Below are positions 46,234 through 55,003 of a DNA stretch of 64,000 nucleotides, piece after piece. Position numbers and translations under genes: made by a program. Each line of letters begins with the position of its first letter. Position 1 is the stretch's first letter. This DNA comes from Phycisphaerae bacterium (lineage in GTDB: Bacteria > Planctomycetota > Phycisphaerae > Phycisphaerales > UBA1924), in contig VGXM01000008.1 of NCBI GenBank assembly GCA_016873295.1, positions 33,534 to 97,533 of the forward strand. The letters run 5' to 3'. The notes under the pieces are model-generated. The model was not told the origin of the DNA. It saw only the letters and a list, made by a program, of their open reading frames with translations, and did not search any database.

Positions 46234-46749
46234 ATGGAGACCACCTCTCTGCTCGGAGGGGCGGGCGGGCTGTCGCAGCGCCAACCCGGACCGTCGGCGT
46301 TCGGCGCCCTGAGCGCCGAGGAGTTCACGCGGATCATCTTCAGCGAGCTGTCGCGACAGGATCCGCTGGCCCCCAACGACACCAAGGCCCTCCTCGAACA
46401 GCTGTCGTCCATCCGCAAGATACAGGGAGACATCGAGCAGGGCGATCGCTTCGAACGCCTCGTGGCGCAGAACGAACTGGCGTCGGCGGCGGGCCTGATC
46501 GGCACCACCGTGGGCGGCATCTCGATCTACAACGAGCGCGTCGAAGGCCGCGTCGTCTCGGTGCTGCGGGCCCGCGAGGGCGCCGTGCTGAAGCTGGCCG
46601 ACGGCAGCCTCATGCTCATGCGCAACATGGACCGCATCGAGGAGCCCACCCGCCCCGGCCCCGGCCCGGCGAACCCGCCCACGCCCCGCACCACGCCCAC
46701 CGATCCGACCGTCTCGGATCCGGCCCCTCCCGAGGGAGCGGCGGCATGA
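46234..46749 (+). CDS. flgD: Flagellar hook capping protein FlgD
   Basis: This 171-residue protein has the FlgD core: LSAEEFTRIIFSELSRQDPL, LLEQLSSIRKIQ and AASLIG-like AAGLIGTTV. It scaffolds hook polymerisation. It is short compared with the enteric protein (about 230 residues): the C-terminal Ig-like domain is missing and replaced by a Pro/Thr-rich tail. It overlaps the next gene by 4 bp. Confidence 0.87.
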   Translation: METTSLLGGAGGLSQRQPGPSAFGALSAEEFTRIIFSELSRQDPLAPNDTKALLEQLSSIRKIQGDIEQGDRFERLVAQNELASAAGLIGTTVGGISIYNERVEGRVVSVLRAREGAVLKLADGSLMLMRNMDRIEEPTRPGPGPANPPTPRTTPTDPTVSDPAPPEGAAA

Positions 46750-47210
46750 GCACGGGCCCGATCGACCTGTTGCGTTCGCTGGCGTCGGGGACGCGGGGTC
46801 CGGAGCGGGCGGCCTCGCCCCAGGGCCCCAAGACCTTCGAGCGGATGTTGGAGCTGGCCCGCAACGCCGAGTTGTCGAGCGGGGCGCCGGTGCGGCTCTC
46901 GCCCATGGCGGGGGTGGAGTTGACGGAGCCGCAACTGGCGCGTCTGGCGGAGGCCGCCGACCGTCTCGAAGCATCGGGGGCGACCCGCGCCCTGGTCGTG
47001 ATCGACGGGCGTGCGCTCAGCCTGGACGTCGCGACGCGGACGGTGACCGGCTCGGTGCGCGTGGAGCCCGGCAAGCCCCTGGTCGGGTTCGACGCCGTGC
47101 TGCACCTGCCGGAGGCGCACGCTGTGGCGGCACCCGTGGTGCCGCCCCCCGCCGGGGCGACCAACCCGAGTCTGGCCCGCATCATCCCAGAGGTCAGGCG
47201 CCGCGCCTGA
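46746..47210 (+). CDS. Flagellar operon protein (TIGR02530-type)
   Basis: This 154-residue protein between flgD and flgE has the pattern of the small flagellar operon proteins found at this spot in many Gram-positive and deep-branching phyla: FERMLELARNAELSS, the ELTEPQLARLAEAADRLEASG helix and a short beta-segment ALVVIDGRALSLDVATRTV. Its role is unclear, probably in hook assembly. It is co-translated with flgD. Confidence 0.75.
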   Translation: MSTGPIDLLRSLASGTRGPERAASPQGPKTFERMLELARNAELSSGAPVRLSPMAGVELTEPQLARLAEAADRLEASGATRALVVIDGRALSLDVATRTVTGSVRVEPGKPLVGFDAVLHLPEAHAVAAPVVPPPAGATNPSLARIIPEVRRRA

Positions 47211-47216
47211 CGACCC

Positions 47217-47235
47217 GGCTCGACGCCGTCGAGCC
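47217..47235 (+). promoter_or_regulatory. Palindrome in the flgE leader
   Basis: GGCTCGACG (47217-47225) and CGTCGAGCC (47227-47235) form a perfect 9-bp inverted repeat around one central base, immediately before the flgE ribosome site (GGAGG). As DNA it could be a protein-binding site; as RNA it could form a 7-bp hairpin that affects flgE translation. Confidence 0.4.
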
Positions 47236-47248
47236 CCGGAGGACGACC

Positions 47249-49006
47249 ATGGCATCCACGACCGCGATGTTCACCGCGCTCTCGGGCATGAACGCCAACG
47301 CCCGGCACCTGGACGTGATCGGCAACAACATCGCCAACGTCAACACCACCGCGTACAAGCAGAACCGCATGCTGTTCGCGACGCAGTTCGCACGGACCTT
47401 CAGCGTCGGCACGCCCCCGGAGGACACGACCGGGGGCACGAACCCGGGGCAGATCGGGCTGGGCGTCGCCATCGCCGGAACCCAGCGCAACTTCAGCACC
47501 GGGACCATCTCCGCGACGGGCGACGGTCGCGACCTCGCGATCGAGGGGAGCGGCTTCTTCGTCCTCGACCGCGGGGGACGCGAGCTCTACACCCGTGCCG
47601 GCGCCTTCCGGCAGAACAGCGCCAACGACCTGGTCACGATTACCGGCGACCGCGTCATGGGCTGGGGCGTCGACGACCGCTTCAACGTCGTCCGCGGGCA
47701 GCTCCGCCCCATGAACATCCCGCTCGGGTCGCTCTCCATCGCCGAGGCCACCCAGAACGTGCACCTGTCCGGCAACCTCAACGCCGGCGGCTCGCTGCCC
47801 ACCCGCGGCGCGCTGATCGACCTGATGGGCACCGCCACCGCCGGTTTGAGCGCGGTCGCGGGCGCCTCCCCCCCACCCGGCGCCGGCAACGTGCTCGAGG
47901 CCGCGACGCGCCTGGTCGACGTCGAGGATCCGCAGTTGCCCGGCTCCGGCACGCCGCTCTTTGTCGCGGGCCAGACCATCCTGATCACGGGTGCGGAACG
48001 CGGCGGGCGGCTGCTCCCCGACGCGCGACTGACCGTCGCCGCCACCACCACGGTCCAGGAGCTGATGGACTTCCTCTCCGTGGCCCTGGGCATCGACACC
48101 GGCGTGGGCGTCAACCCGGACGGGCGCACGCCGGGCATCTCGATCGACCCGACCACCGGCGTGCTTTCGGTCACGGGCAACGTGGGCACGGTGAACGACC
48201 TCCGCGTCGACTCGGGCGATCTGAGGCTGCTCTCCGCCAGCGGGCAGTTCGTGCGCACGCCCCTGGTCGCGACCCAGCAGGGCTCGGCCGACGGCGAGAG
48301 CGTGCGCACGACCATGATCGTCTACGACTCCCTCGGCACGCCCGTCGAAGTGGACGTCGCCATGGTGCTGGCCTCCAAGAGCGACGCGGGCACGACCTGG
48401 CGCTACTTCGCCAGCAGCGCCGACGACACCGACGCCGCACTCCCCATCGGGACCGGCATCGTGGAGTTCGACCAGCGCGGTCGGCTGGCCACCACGGCCC
48501 CGGTGTCGCTGGTGGTCGACCGGGCCGGCACGGGCGCCATCACGCCGCTCGCCTTCAGCCTTTACTTTTCCCAGGGGCAGGACCAGGTCACGGCGCTGAC
48601 CAGCTCGCGCTCGGAGCTGGCGGCGACCTACCGCGACGGCAGCCCGCTGGGCACGCTGGGCGGCTTCGCCGTGGGCGTCGATGGGACCATCGTCGGGTCG
48701 TTCACCAACGGGCTGACCCGCACCATCGGCCAGGTCGCCATCGCCATGTTCGCCAACGACGAGGGGCTCGTGGACGAGGGCGGGAGCACCTTCTCGACCG
48801 GGCCCAACAGCGGGTCGCCGCAGATCATCGGGCCGGGCGAGCTTGGCTCGGGCAAGATCGTCGGCGGCGCCGTCGAGCTCTCCAACGTGGACCTGGGCAA
48901 CGAGTTCATCCAGATGATCCTCGCGTCGACCGGGTACTCCGCCTCCTCGCGGGTCATCCGCACCGCCGACGAGCTGATGCAGCAGTTGCTCGTCCTGGGC
49001 CGGTAA
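47249..49006 (+). CDS. flgE: Flagellar hook protein FlgE
   Basis: This 585-residue hook protein has the N-terminal rod/hook motif (MFTALSGMNANARHLDVIGN), TTGGTNPGQIGLGVAI, the conserved GFFVLDRGG, the body segments and the C-terminal VELSNVDLGNEFIQMILAST. It is larger than the enteric protein (about 400) because of inserted outer domains. Hairpins flank both ends of the gene, suggesting separate control of hook expression. Confidence 0.95.
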   Translation: MASTTAMFTALSGMNANARHLDVIGNNIANVNTTAYKQNRMLFATQFARTFSVGTPPEDTTGGTNPGQIGLGVAIAGTQRNFSTGTISATGDGRDLAIEGSGFFVLDRGGRELYTRAGAFRQNSANDLVTITGDRVMGWGVDDRFNVVRGQLRPMNIPLGSLSIAEATQNVHLSGNLNAGGSLPTRGALIDLMGTATAGLSAVAGASPPPGAGNVLEAATRLVDVEDPQLPGSGTPLFVAGQTILITGAERGGRLLPDARLTVAATTTVQELMDFLSVALGIDTGVGVNPDGRTPGISIDPTTGVLSVTGNVGTVNDLRVDSGDLRLLSASGQFVRTPLVATQQGSADGESVRTTMIVYDSLGTPVEVDVAMVLASKSDAGTTWRYFASSADDTDAALPIGTGIVEFDQRGRLATTAPVSLVVDRAGTGAITPLAFSLYFSQGQDQVTALTSSRSELAATYRDGSPLGTLGGFAVGVDGTIVGSFTNGLTRTIGQVAIAMFANDEGLVDEGGSTFSTGPNSGSPQIIGPGELGSGKIVGGAVELSNVDLGNEFIQMILASTGYSASSRVIRTADELMQQLLVLGR

Positions 49007-49007
49007 C

Positions 49008-49023
49008 CCGCGCCCGAGCGCGG
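49008..49023 (+). terminator. Hairpin after flgE
   Basis: CCGCGC (49008-49013) and GCGCGG (49018-49023) form a 6-bp GC stem with a 4-nt loop directly after the flgE stop codon, followed by ATTGGG rather than a T-run. It precedes a candidate sigma-28 promoter, so it could separate two transcription units. Confidence 0.4.
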
Positions 49024-49072
49024 ATTGGGCGCCTCGGTGCGCGCGGGCCCGCCCGGGCGTGGATCGGGCTTC

Positions 49073-49097
49073 AGTCGCTCGCCGGGCTCGCCGATAA
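49073..49097 (+). promoter_or_regulatory. Candidate sigma-28 (FliA) promoter
   Basis: AGTCGCT (49073-49079), a 10-bp spacer and GCCGATAA (49090-49097) match the spacing and the -10 consensus of flagellar sigma-28 promoters. The same pair AGTCGCT plus GCCGATA recurs before fliN. It lies 54 bp before the unknown membrane gene and downstream of the flgE hairpin. Confidence 0.5.
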
Positions 49098-49150
49098 CGC
49101 GCCCGACCCCCGGGTCCGCGTGGGCGCGGTGGGCGGGGGCGGAGGACAGC

Positions 49151-49762
49151 ATGTTCAACGCGGACTGGATGACCGTGGTGGGCACGATCGGCGGCGGGCT
49201 TGCGGCCGTGGTCGTCGGACAGGTGGTCGCGGAGCGGATCGGGCTCACGCGGGTGGTCCGGCCCGCGCCGACCGAGATCGATCGGCGGCGGCTGGTCGAG
49301 GGCGTCGTCGCCTGGGCGTCCGCGGGATCGCGGGCCTCGCCCGCCGACCTCATGAATCTCTGCCTCCCGCCGCGACGCAACTCGCCCCTGCTCGGCTGGC
49401 TGTCGCCCCTGGTGGTGGTGTCGGCCCTGGGGCTCATGGGCATGGCACTGATCGGGGCCGAGGCTCCGCCGGCGTGGGCGCTGGGCGTCGGGTTCGCCGG
49501 GCTGATGGCGGGCATGCTCGGGATCGCCGCCTCGTCGGCGCACGAGGTCGTGCCCATCGCCACCGAGGAGGCCAACTTCCGCATGGCGGTCGTGCAGTCG
49601 GCGCTCGAATCGGTCTGGCGGCGCGAGAGCCCGGACCGTCTCGAAGCGGCCCTCCGGTCGCTCATGGGGACCCCTCCGTCGGCCCAGGAGTCGGTTCCGG
49701 GCGCCATCCCGATCCAGGCCGACGCGGACCGCGGGACGTCCGCGGGGCGCCGCGCGGCGTAG
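49151..49762 (+). CDS. Unknown membrane protein in the flagellar cluster
   Basis: I do not recognise this 203-residue protein. It has a first hydrophobic helix at about 8-26 (VVGTIGGGLAAVVVGQVVAE), two adjacent membrane segments in the middle (LSPLVVVSALGLMGMALIG and LGVGFAGLMAGMLGIAA) and soluble helices before and after. It occupies the position where motA/motB often stand, but the MotA proline and charged motifs are not seen. The ATG at 49151 is preceded by GGAGGA and is preferred over the longer frame from 49025, which would cross the sigma-28-like promoter. Confidence 0.7.
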   Translation: MFNADWMTVVGTIGGGLAAVVVGQVVAERIGLTRVVRPAPTEIDRRRLVEGVVAWASAGSRASPADLMNLCLPPRRNSPLLGWLSPLVVVSALGLMGMALIGAEAPPAWALGVGFAGLMAGMLGIAASSAHEVVPIATEEANFRMAVVQSALESVWRRESPDRLEAALRSLMGTPPSAQESVPGAIPIQADADRGTSAGRRAA

Positions 49763-49916
49763 GAAGGTCCGGGAAGGCGCGGAGGCGTGCCGACTGTGCC
49801 GTTCCCGCGCCCGGATTGCACGCGCGGTGCTCGCCCGCGCCTGTCCGCGGGCCGAGGCCACGCCGATGCAGGCGTGCGTGCGCGCCGGCTCCCACGGCGC
49901 ATGAAAGGTCCCGACC

Positions 49917-50453
49917 ATGGCCGCCAAGCCCGACAAAGCCCCCACCCCCGAGCCCCCCTCCGAGGCGGCTCCCAAGAAGAGGTCCAAGACGCCCATCATC
50001 GTGGCGGCGGTGATGGTGCTGGAGGCGGTCCTGGTCTTCGGAGTGGTGAAAGTGGTGGGGGGCAAGCCCAAGGCCGCCGAGGCCCACCAGATCGAGGGGC
50101 AGGCCGAGGCCGAGGGGCTCACCACCGTCGAGATCGGGCTGGTGGATGAGAAGTTCCAGAACATGCAGACCGGGCGGGTCTGGATCTGGGACGCCACCAT
50201 CGTGCTCAAGGTCAAGCAGAAGAACAAGGATTCCGTGGAGAAGGAACTGGAGCGGCGCAAGTCCGAGGTCAAGGAAGCCGCGGCCATGATCTTCCGGAAG
50301 GCCACGCACGCCCAGCTCAAGGAGCCTGGCCTTGACGCGATCGGGCGCCAGCTCACGGCCCTCGTCAACGAGGTGTTCGGGGTCGACGCCGAGGGGAGAG
50401 AGCGGGTGGACCGGGTCCTGATCCCCCGCTGCCGCGGCTTCCCCGCCGATTGA
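49917..50453 (+). CDS. fliL: Flagellar basal body-associated protein FliL-like
   Basis: This 178-residue protein has a cytoplasmic Pro/Lys tail, one transmembrane helix ([20 protein letters not shown], about 26-46) and a periplasmic domain with strand pattern [20 protein letters not shown] and a C-terminal [10 protein letters not shown], consistent with FliL, which surrounds the stator. Sequence similarity is weak, so the call rests on architecture and position. It lies 154 bp after the unknown membrane gene. Confidence 0.7.
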   Translation: MAAKPDKAPTPEPPSEAAPKKRSKTPIIVAAVMVLEAVLVFGVVKVVGGKPKAAEAHQIEGQAEAEGLTTVEIGLVDEKFQNMQTGRVWIWDATIVLKVKQKNKDSVEKELERRKSEVKEAAAMIFRKATHAQLKEPGLDAIGRQLTALVNEVFGVDAEGRERVDRVLIPRCRGFPAD

Positions 50454-50520
50454 CCGGCGGCCTGGCGACGCGCAGTTTCTGCCGGGGCGCCCGTCGCCTG
50501 CGCTCCAAGGCGCAGATTCG

Positions 50521-50546
50521 AGTCGCTGTCGCGGTCGGGCCGATAG
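50521..50546 (+). promoter_or_regulatory. Candidate sigma-28 promoter before fliN
   Basis: AGTCGCT (50521-50527), an 11-bp spacer and GCCGATAG (50539-50546) repeat the arrangement seen at 49073-49097 with one base more in the spacer. It lies in the 166-bp gap before fliN, in which I see no gene. Confidence 0.45.
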
Positions 50547-50619
50547 CCCAGCGACGGCCGTGGTCCGGGGCGACCACGGGGAGGCTCCCCGGGCGGTCGG
50601 GGGCCGATGGAGCGCCTGG

Positions 50620-51117
50620 ATGGCCCAGACACCCTCACAGCCCGCGGGCGACGCGCCCGATCCCTCCGCGGGCGGTCCGACGCCGCAACCGGGCGACACG
50701 CAGAAGGCGGTCGATGACGCCCTGCGGTCGGCGATGGAGTCCGTCAGCGGCCTCCAGGCCGAGGTGAACGAGGCGGCGGGGTCGGCGGAGAGCGCGACGC
50801 CCTTCGAGATGCGGGCGTTCGCCCAGGGAGTGCCGGCGGCGACGGCGCGCGGCATCGACGTCCTCGCCGAGGTCGACCTCAATGTCTCCATCGAGCTCGG
50901 GCGGACACAGATGCTGGTCGAAGACGTGCTGCGCCTGGAAGAGGGGGTCGTCATCGAGCTGGACAAGCTCGCGGGCGATCCCGTCGACGTGTATGTCAAC
51001 GGCCGACACGTCGCCAGGGGCGAGGTGCTGGTGCTCAACGACAACTTCTGCGTGCGCGTGAGCGAGATCGTGGAGGGCGGCGCCAAGGTCGAGACGCCCC
51101 CGCCCCTAACACCCTAG
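50620..51117 (+). CDS. fliN: Flagellar motor switch protein FliN
   Basis: This 165-residue protein has a disordered N-terminal extension of about 85 residues and a C-terminal SpoA domain ([20 protein letters not shown], then [20 protein letters not shown]). FliN forms the bottom of the C ring and docks the export ATPase. ATG 50620 is chosen because GGAG lies 7 bp upstream; an in-frame ATG at 50560 lacks that. It is too short for the FliY type and cannot substitute for FliM by itself. Confidence 0.9.
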   Translation: MAQTPSQPAGDAPDPSAGGPTPQPGDTQKAVDDALRSAMESVSGLQAEVNEAAGSAESATPFEMRAFAQGVPAATARGIDVLAEVDLNVSIELGRTQMLVEDVLRLEEGVVIELDKLAGDPVDVYVNGRHVARGEVLVLNDNFCVRVSEIVEGGAKVETPPPLTP

Positions 51118-51164
51118 CGCGTGCCGCCCGGCGGAGCCCGGGCTCGAACAGGCCAGGAGGGCCG

Positions 51165-51851
51165 ATGCCGACCCGATCGCTCATCACGTGCCTGGCGCTC
51201 GCCCTTGCGTCGCACGCGCCGGCCTCGGAGCCCGTGGGCCCGCCCACGGCCGACCCCGAGGCCCGGGCGCTGATGTCGCCGCGGGCGCGACCGACCGAGT
51301 CCACGCCGCTCGTGCCGAGCGCGACGCCCAAGGAGTCGTGGCTCGATCGCTCGGACTGGGGGCGCACCGCGATCTCGCTGGGCGGTGTCCTCGCCCTCAT
51401 CGTGGGCGGGAGCCGGCTCCTGCGGCGCTTCGCGCGCTCCTCGGGCTCGCTGGCGTCGGCGGCCGGGGCCGGCGGGCGCGCGCCCGCCGGCATCATCGAC
51501 ATCCTGGGCCGCTTCCCCGTCGCGCGCGGGCAGACGCTGCTCCTCCTCAAGATCGAGCGGCGCGTGCTCCTTGTGTGCCAGACGCCCCCGGGGCGCGGCT
51601 CGCCCGGCGGCATGTCGGTGCTGGCCCAGATCGACGAGCCGGAGGAGGTGGCCTCCATCCTCATCAAGTCGCGTGACCGCGAGAGCGAGAGCCTCGCCCG
51701 CCGCTTCGAGGCCACGCTCAGGTCGTTCGAGCACCGCATGGACGCCGCCGAGCGCACGCCCGGCGCCGGCACGCCGCGCCCCGAGCGACCGGCGTCGGCG
51801 GCGCTCCGACGCCGGCTCGATCAACTCCGCGCGGCGGGGGTGTCGGCATGA
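51165..51851 (+). CDS. fliO: Flagellar biosynthesis protein FliO-like
   Basis: This 228-residue protein has a possible signal peptide, a transmembrane helix at about 68-85 (AISLGGVLALIVGGSRLL) and a cytoplasmic FliO domain (IIDILGRFPVARGQTLLLLK, RRVLLVCQ). FliO helps assemble the FliP-FliR export gate. It overlaps fliP by 4 bp, the standard gene order. Confidence 0.85.
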   Translation: MPTRSLITCLALALASHAPASEPVGPPTADPEARALMSPRARPTESTPLVPSATPKESWLDRSDWGRTAISLGGVLALIVGGSRLLRRFARSSGSLASAAGAGGRAPAGIIDILGRFPVARGQTLLLLKIERRVLLVCQTPPGRGSPGGMSVLAQIDEPEEVASILIKSRDRESESLARRFEATLRSFEHRMDAAERTPGAGTPRPERPASAALRRRLDQLRAAGVSA

Positions 51852-52789
51852 GGATCGCCGCCCTCCTGGTCGCGCTCCTGCTCGGTGTCGCGTCGGCCCA
51901 CGCCCAGCCGCTGGGACCCCCCACCCCGGGCCCGCCCGCGCCCGCGGCCCCTGCCCCGGACCCGCTCCGCATCGACGGGCTCAACCCGGTGATGGCGCTG
52001 GAGGCCGCCGGGCGGGCCATGGAAGGCCTCTCAGGCTCCGGGTCGCCCTCGGCCCCCGGCGACGAGCGTCGCCCCATGAGCGGGCCCGTGGCGATCCTGC
52101 TGCTCCTGACCGTGATCACGCTTGTGCCGTCGATCATGCTGATGACGACGTGTTTCGTGCGGTTCACGGTGGTGCTGGGGTTGCTCAAGCAGGCGATGGG
52201 GACGCAGACGATCCCGCCGCCCCAGGTGCTCGTCGCGCTCTCGCTCTTCATGACGCTGCTGGTGATGGCGCCCACGATCGAGCGGATCCACGCCGAGGCC
52301 GTGGCGCCCTACCAGCGGGGCGAGATCACCGACTCGGGCCAGGTCTGGGAGCGGGCCAAGCAGCCCCTCCGCGACTACATGTTCGACCAGATCGAGGCCT
52401 CGGACAACTGGTCGAGCCTCTACATGGTGCTCAACTACCGCGGCGTCGACACGTCCGACCCATCGAAACTGGCCCGGGCCGACGTGGACATGGTCTCGCT
52501 CATCCCGGCGTACATGCTCAGCGAGCTCAAGATCGCCTTCCTCATGGGCTTCAAGCTCTACCTGCCGTTCCTGGTCATCGACATGGTGATCTCGAGCCTG
52601 CTCATCTCCATGGGCATGATGATGCTCCCGCCCGTGCTCATCAGCCTGCCGTTCAAGGTCCTTCTCTTCGTGCTGGTCGACGGGTGGCAGCTCGTCGTCG
52701 GCAGCCTCATGACGAGCGTGTCGTCCGGGCGGGCGGTCGAGACCGCGATGCTGATCCACTCGGCGGCGCCGCCGGGCGTGCTGGGCTAG
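51848..52789 (+). CDS. fliP: Flagellar export gate protein FliP
   Basis: This 313-residue protein has a cleavable signal peptide, a Pro/Gly-rich spacer, and the FliP core with MLMTTCFVRFTVVLGLLKQA, the substrate-gate methionine-rich segment (MGMMMLPPVLISLPFK) and the C-terminal helices. It forms the pentamer of the export gate with FliQ and FliR. Length is slightly above the family norm because of the Pro-rich N-terminal part. Confidence 0.95.
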   Translation: MRIAALLVALLLGVASAHAQPLGPPTPGPPAPAAPAPDPLRIDGLNPVMALEAAGRAMEGLSGSGSPSAPGDERRPMSGPVAILLLLTVITLVPSIMLMTTCFVRFTVVLGLLKQAMGTQTIPPPQVLVALSLFMTLLVMAPTIERIHAEAVAPYQRGEITDSGQVWERAKQPLRDYMFDQIEASDNWSSLYMVLNYRGVDTSDPSKLARADVDMVSLIPAYMLSELKIAFLMGFKLYLPFLVIDMVISSLLISMGMMMLPPVLISLPFKVLLFVLVDGWQLVVGSLMTSVSSGRAVETAMLIHSAAPPGVLG

Positions 52790-52807
52790 CGGGCGGGAGT
52801 GCCACCC

Positions 52808-53065
52808 ATGAACTACGACCAGGCGGCCATCGACCTCGTGCGTCAGACGCTGATCATCGCCATCAAGATCGCGGCCCCCATCCTGGGCATGGGCGTGCTC
52901 ATCGGGCTGATCATCAGCATCCTCCAGTCCGCCACGCAGATCCAGGACCAGACCGTTTCGTTCGTGCCCAAGATCGTCGCCATGCTGCTGGCCGCGGCCC
53001 TGCTCGTGCCGTGGATCGTCCAGGAGTGCATCGAGTTCGCGTCGCTCATGTTCAGGCTCATGTGA
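52808..53065 (+). CDS. fliQ: Flagellar export gate protein FliQ
   Basis: This 85-residue protein has two transmembrane helices and the conserved QATTQIQDQT-like core, here QSATQIQDQTVSFVPKI. ATG 52808 is preferred over GTG 52799 because GGGAG lies 8 bp before it and it gives the usual length. Confidence 0.95.
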   Translation: MNYDQAAIDLVRQTLIIAIKIAAPILGMGVLIGLIISILQSATQIQDQTVSFVPKIVAMLLAAALLVPWIVQECIEFASLMFRLM

Positions 53066-53084
53066 ATCGCCCCGGGGACCGGCC

Positions 53085-53879
53085 TTGTCGTTCGAGTCGA
53101 TGCTCCAGCACGTGGTGCCCTACCTCCTGGTGGCCTTCCGCCTGGGCGGGCTCTTCATCATGGGGCCGCTCGTCGCGGGCGTGGCGATCCCGGGGAAGGT
53201 CAAGGGGCTGCTCGTGCTCATGATCGCCGCCGCGGCGTACCCCATGACCCCGGCCCGCGTCGTCGCGCCCGAGTCGCTCGACCTCTTCGCCCTGCTGCCT
53301 CTGGTCTTCTCCGAGGCGCTGGTGGGCCTGGTGATCGGGGGCGTGGCCGCCCTGCCCATGCTCGCGATGGACATGGCCGGCGTGGTGACGGGGCAGCAGA
53401 TGGGCTTCGGGCTGGCGAAGGTGTACAACCCCGAGATCGACGCCGACGCTGACGTGATCGGGCAGCTCCTCTTCTACCTGGCGATGAGCGTCTTCCTGTC
53501 GTTGGGGGGCCTCGAGGCGGTCTTCGGACAGGTGCTGCGGTCCTTCGACACCATCCCGCCCGGGGCCGCCGCGATGGACGGCCCGACCCTGGCGCTCTTC
53601 GTCGACACCATCGGTGCGGGGTTCTCCATGGCCATGCGCGTGTCGGCCCCGGCCCTGGGCACCGTCTTCCTCGTCACGGTGCTCTTCGGCGTGCTCACCA
53701 AGACCATCCCGCAGATCAACACCATGACCATCGGGTTCACGGTCAAGATCCTCGCGGCCCTGCTGCTCCTGGCGGCGTCGCTCCACGGCATCTCGACCGT
53801 CGTCGGCGACCACATCTCCGACGCGGCCTCGAACCTCACCGCGTGGGTCGAGCGGGGCGACGCCCGGGGAGGCCGCTAG
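53085..53879 (+). CDS. fliR: Flagellar export gate protein FliR
   Basis: This 264-residue six-helix membrane protein has FliR segments RLGGLFIMGPLVAG near the start, MDMAGVVTGQQMGFGLAKVY in the middle and a C-terminal SPAA-type region. TTG 53085 has a GGGGA site upstream; ATG 53100 is an alternative. Its stop overlaps the flhB GTG by one base. Confidence 0.93.
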   Translation: MSFESMLQHVVPYLLVAFRLGGLFIMGPLVAGVAIPGKVKGLLVLMIAAAAYPMTPARVVAPESLDLFALLPLVFSEALVGLVIGGVAALPMLAMDMAGVVTGQQMGFGLAKVYNPEIDADADVIGQLLFYLAMSVFLSLGGLEAVFGQVLRSFDTIPPGAAAMDGPTLALFVDTIGAGFSMAMRVSAPALGTVFLVTVLFGVLTKTIPQINTMTIGFTVKILAALLLLAASLHGISTVVGDHISDAASNLTAWVERGDARGGR

Positions 53880-54985
53880 TGGCCGAGGAACTGGGCGAAC
53901 GCACCGAGTCTCCCACGCCGCGCAAGGTCCACGAGGCGAGGCAGAAGGGGCAGGTCTCCAAGTCGCAGGACCTGGCGGGCGCCTTGGACCTCATCGGGGC
54001 CGTCGTGCTGCTGGCCCTCCTCGGCGGCTGGCTCGTCCGCGAGCTGGGGGGCACCGTGCTCCGCACCCTCAGTGACGCCGGCGGCCCCGGGTCGGCCCGC
54101 GTCGACTCCGCCACGCCGCTCATCACGCTCAGCGTGGGCCAGGTCGTCTGGGCCCTCGCCCCGTTCATGATCGCGATGGTGGTGATCGGCTACGTCTCCC
54201 AGGTCGTGCAGTTCGGCCCGCTCTTCACCCTCGACGCCCTCTCCCCCGACATCGCAAGGCTCAACCCGATCACGGGGCTCAAGAAGGTCTTCAACGTCAA
54301 GGCGGCCGTGCGTACCGTCACCAACATCGTCAAGCTCTCCGCCGTGATGGGCGTGGGGGGCCTGTACCTCTACGCCCACCTCGAGCAGATCGCCGGGCTG
54401 GCCGCCCTGACCGTGGGGGCGGGACTCCTTCGCATGGCGACGATGGCGGCGGAACTGATGGCCTGGCTCCTGGCCGCCCTGCTCTTCCTGGGCGTCGCCG
54501 ACTACCTCATCGTCCGGCGCCAGTACATGCGCGACCTGCGGATGACCAAGCAGGAAGTGCAGGACGAGCGCCGCAGCATGGAGGGCGACCCGCAGATCAA
54601 GTCCCGACGCATGCGCATGGCCCGCCAGATCGCGCTGCAGCGCGTCAGCGCCGCCGTGCCCAACGCCGACGTCGTCGTCACGAACCCAACGCACTTCTCG
54701 GTGGCCCTCCGGTACGACCAGGCCTCCATGGCAGCGCCCAAGGTCGTCGCCAAGGGCGTGGACTGGATGGCGATTCGGATCCGGCACCTGGCCCTGTCGC
54801 ACGGCGTGCCCATGGTCGAGCGGGCGCCCCTGGCCCGGGCCCTCTACGGGCAGGTCGACGTCGGGCGCGAGGTGCCCCCCGCCCTCTACCAGGCCGTCGC
54901 CGAGGTCCTGGCGTACGTGTACCGCCTGAACGAGGGCGAGCGCACGCGGAGCGGCGTCGCCGAGCGGGCCGCCACGCCCGCGTAG
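53879..54985 (+). CDS. flhB: Flagellar export switch protein FlhB
   Basis: This 368-residue protein has the N-terminal ERTESPTPRKVHEARQKGQV, four transmembrane helices, and the autocleavage motif NPTH near residue 270 (VVTNPTHFSVALRYD), which switches export specificity from hook to filament. The GTG start at 53879 overlaps the fliR stop. Confidence 0.96.
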   Translation: MAEELGERTESPTPRKVHEARQKGQVSKSQDLAGALDLIGAVVLLALLGGWLVRELGGTVLRTLSDAGGPGSARVDSATPLITLSVGQVVWALAPFMIAMVVIGYVSQVVQFGPLFTLDALSPDIARLNPITGLKKVFNVKAAVRTVTNIVKLSAVMGVGGLYLYAHLEQIAGLAALTVGAGLLRMATMAAELMAWLLAALLFLGVADYLIVRRQYMRDLRMTKQEVQDERRSMEGDPQIKSRRMRMARQIALQRVSAAVPNADVVVTNPTHFSVALRYDQASMAAPKVVAKGVDWMAIRIRHLALSHGVPMVERAPLARALYGQVDVGREVPPALYQAVAEVLAYVYRLNEGERTRSGVAERAATPA

Positions 54986-55003
54986 GAGCCTTGATCGAGC
55001 GTC

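Noticed and set aside
49151..49762. MotA stator protein
   Set aside because: Position fits, but length, number of helices and the conserved charged and proline residues do not.
46616..50638. 1340-codon minus-strand open frame
   Set aside because: Antisense to flgE, the unknown membrane gene and fliL, which have clear family features on the plus strand.
50620..51117. FliY-type fused switch protein replacing FliM
   Set aside because: Only one SpoA domain and an N-terminal disordered stretch; no CheC-like or FliM-like domain.
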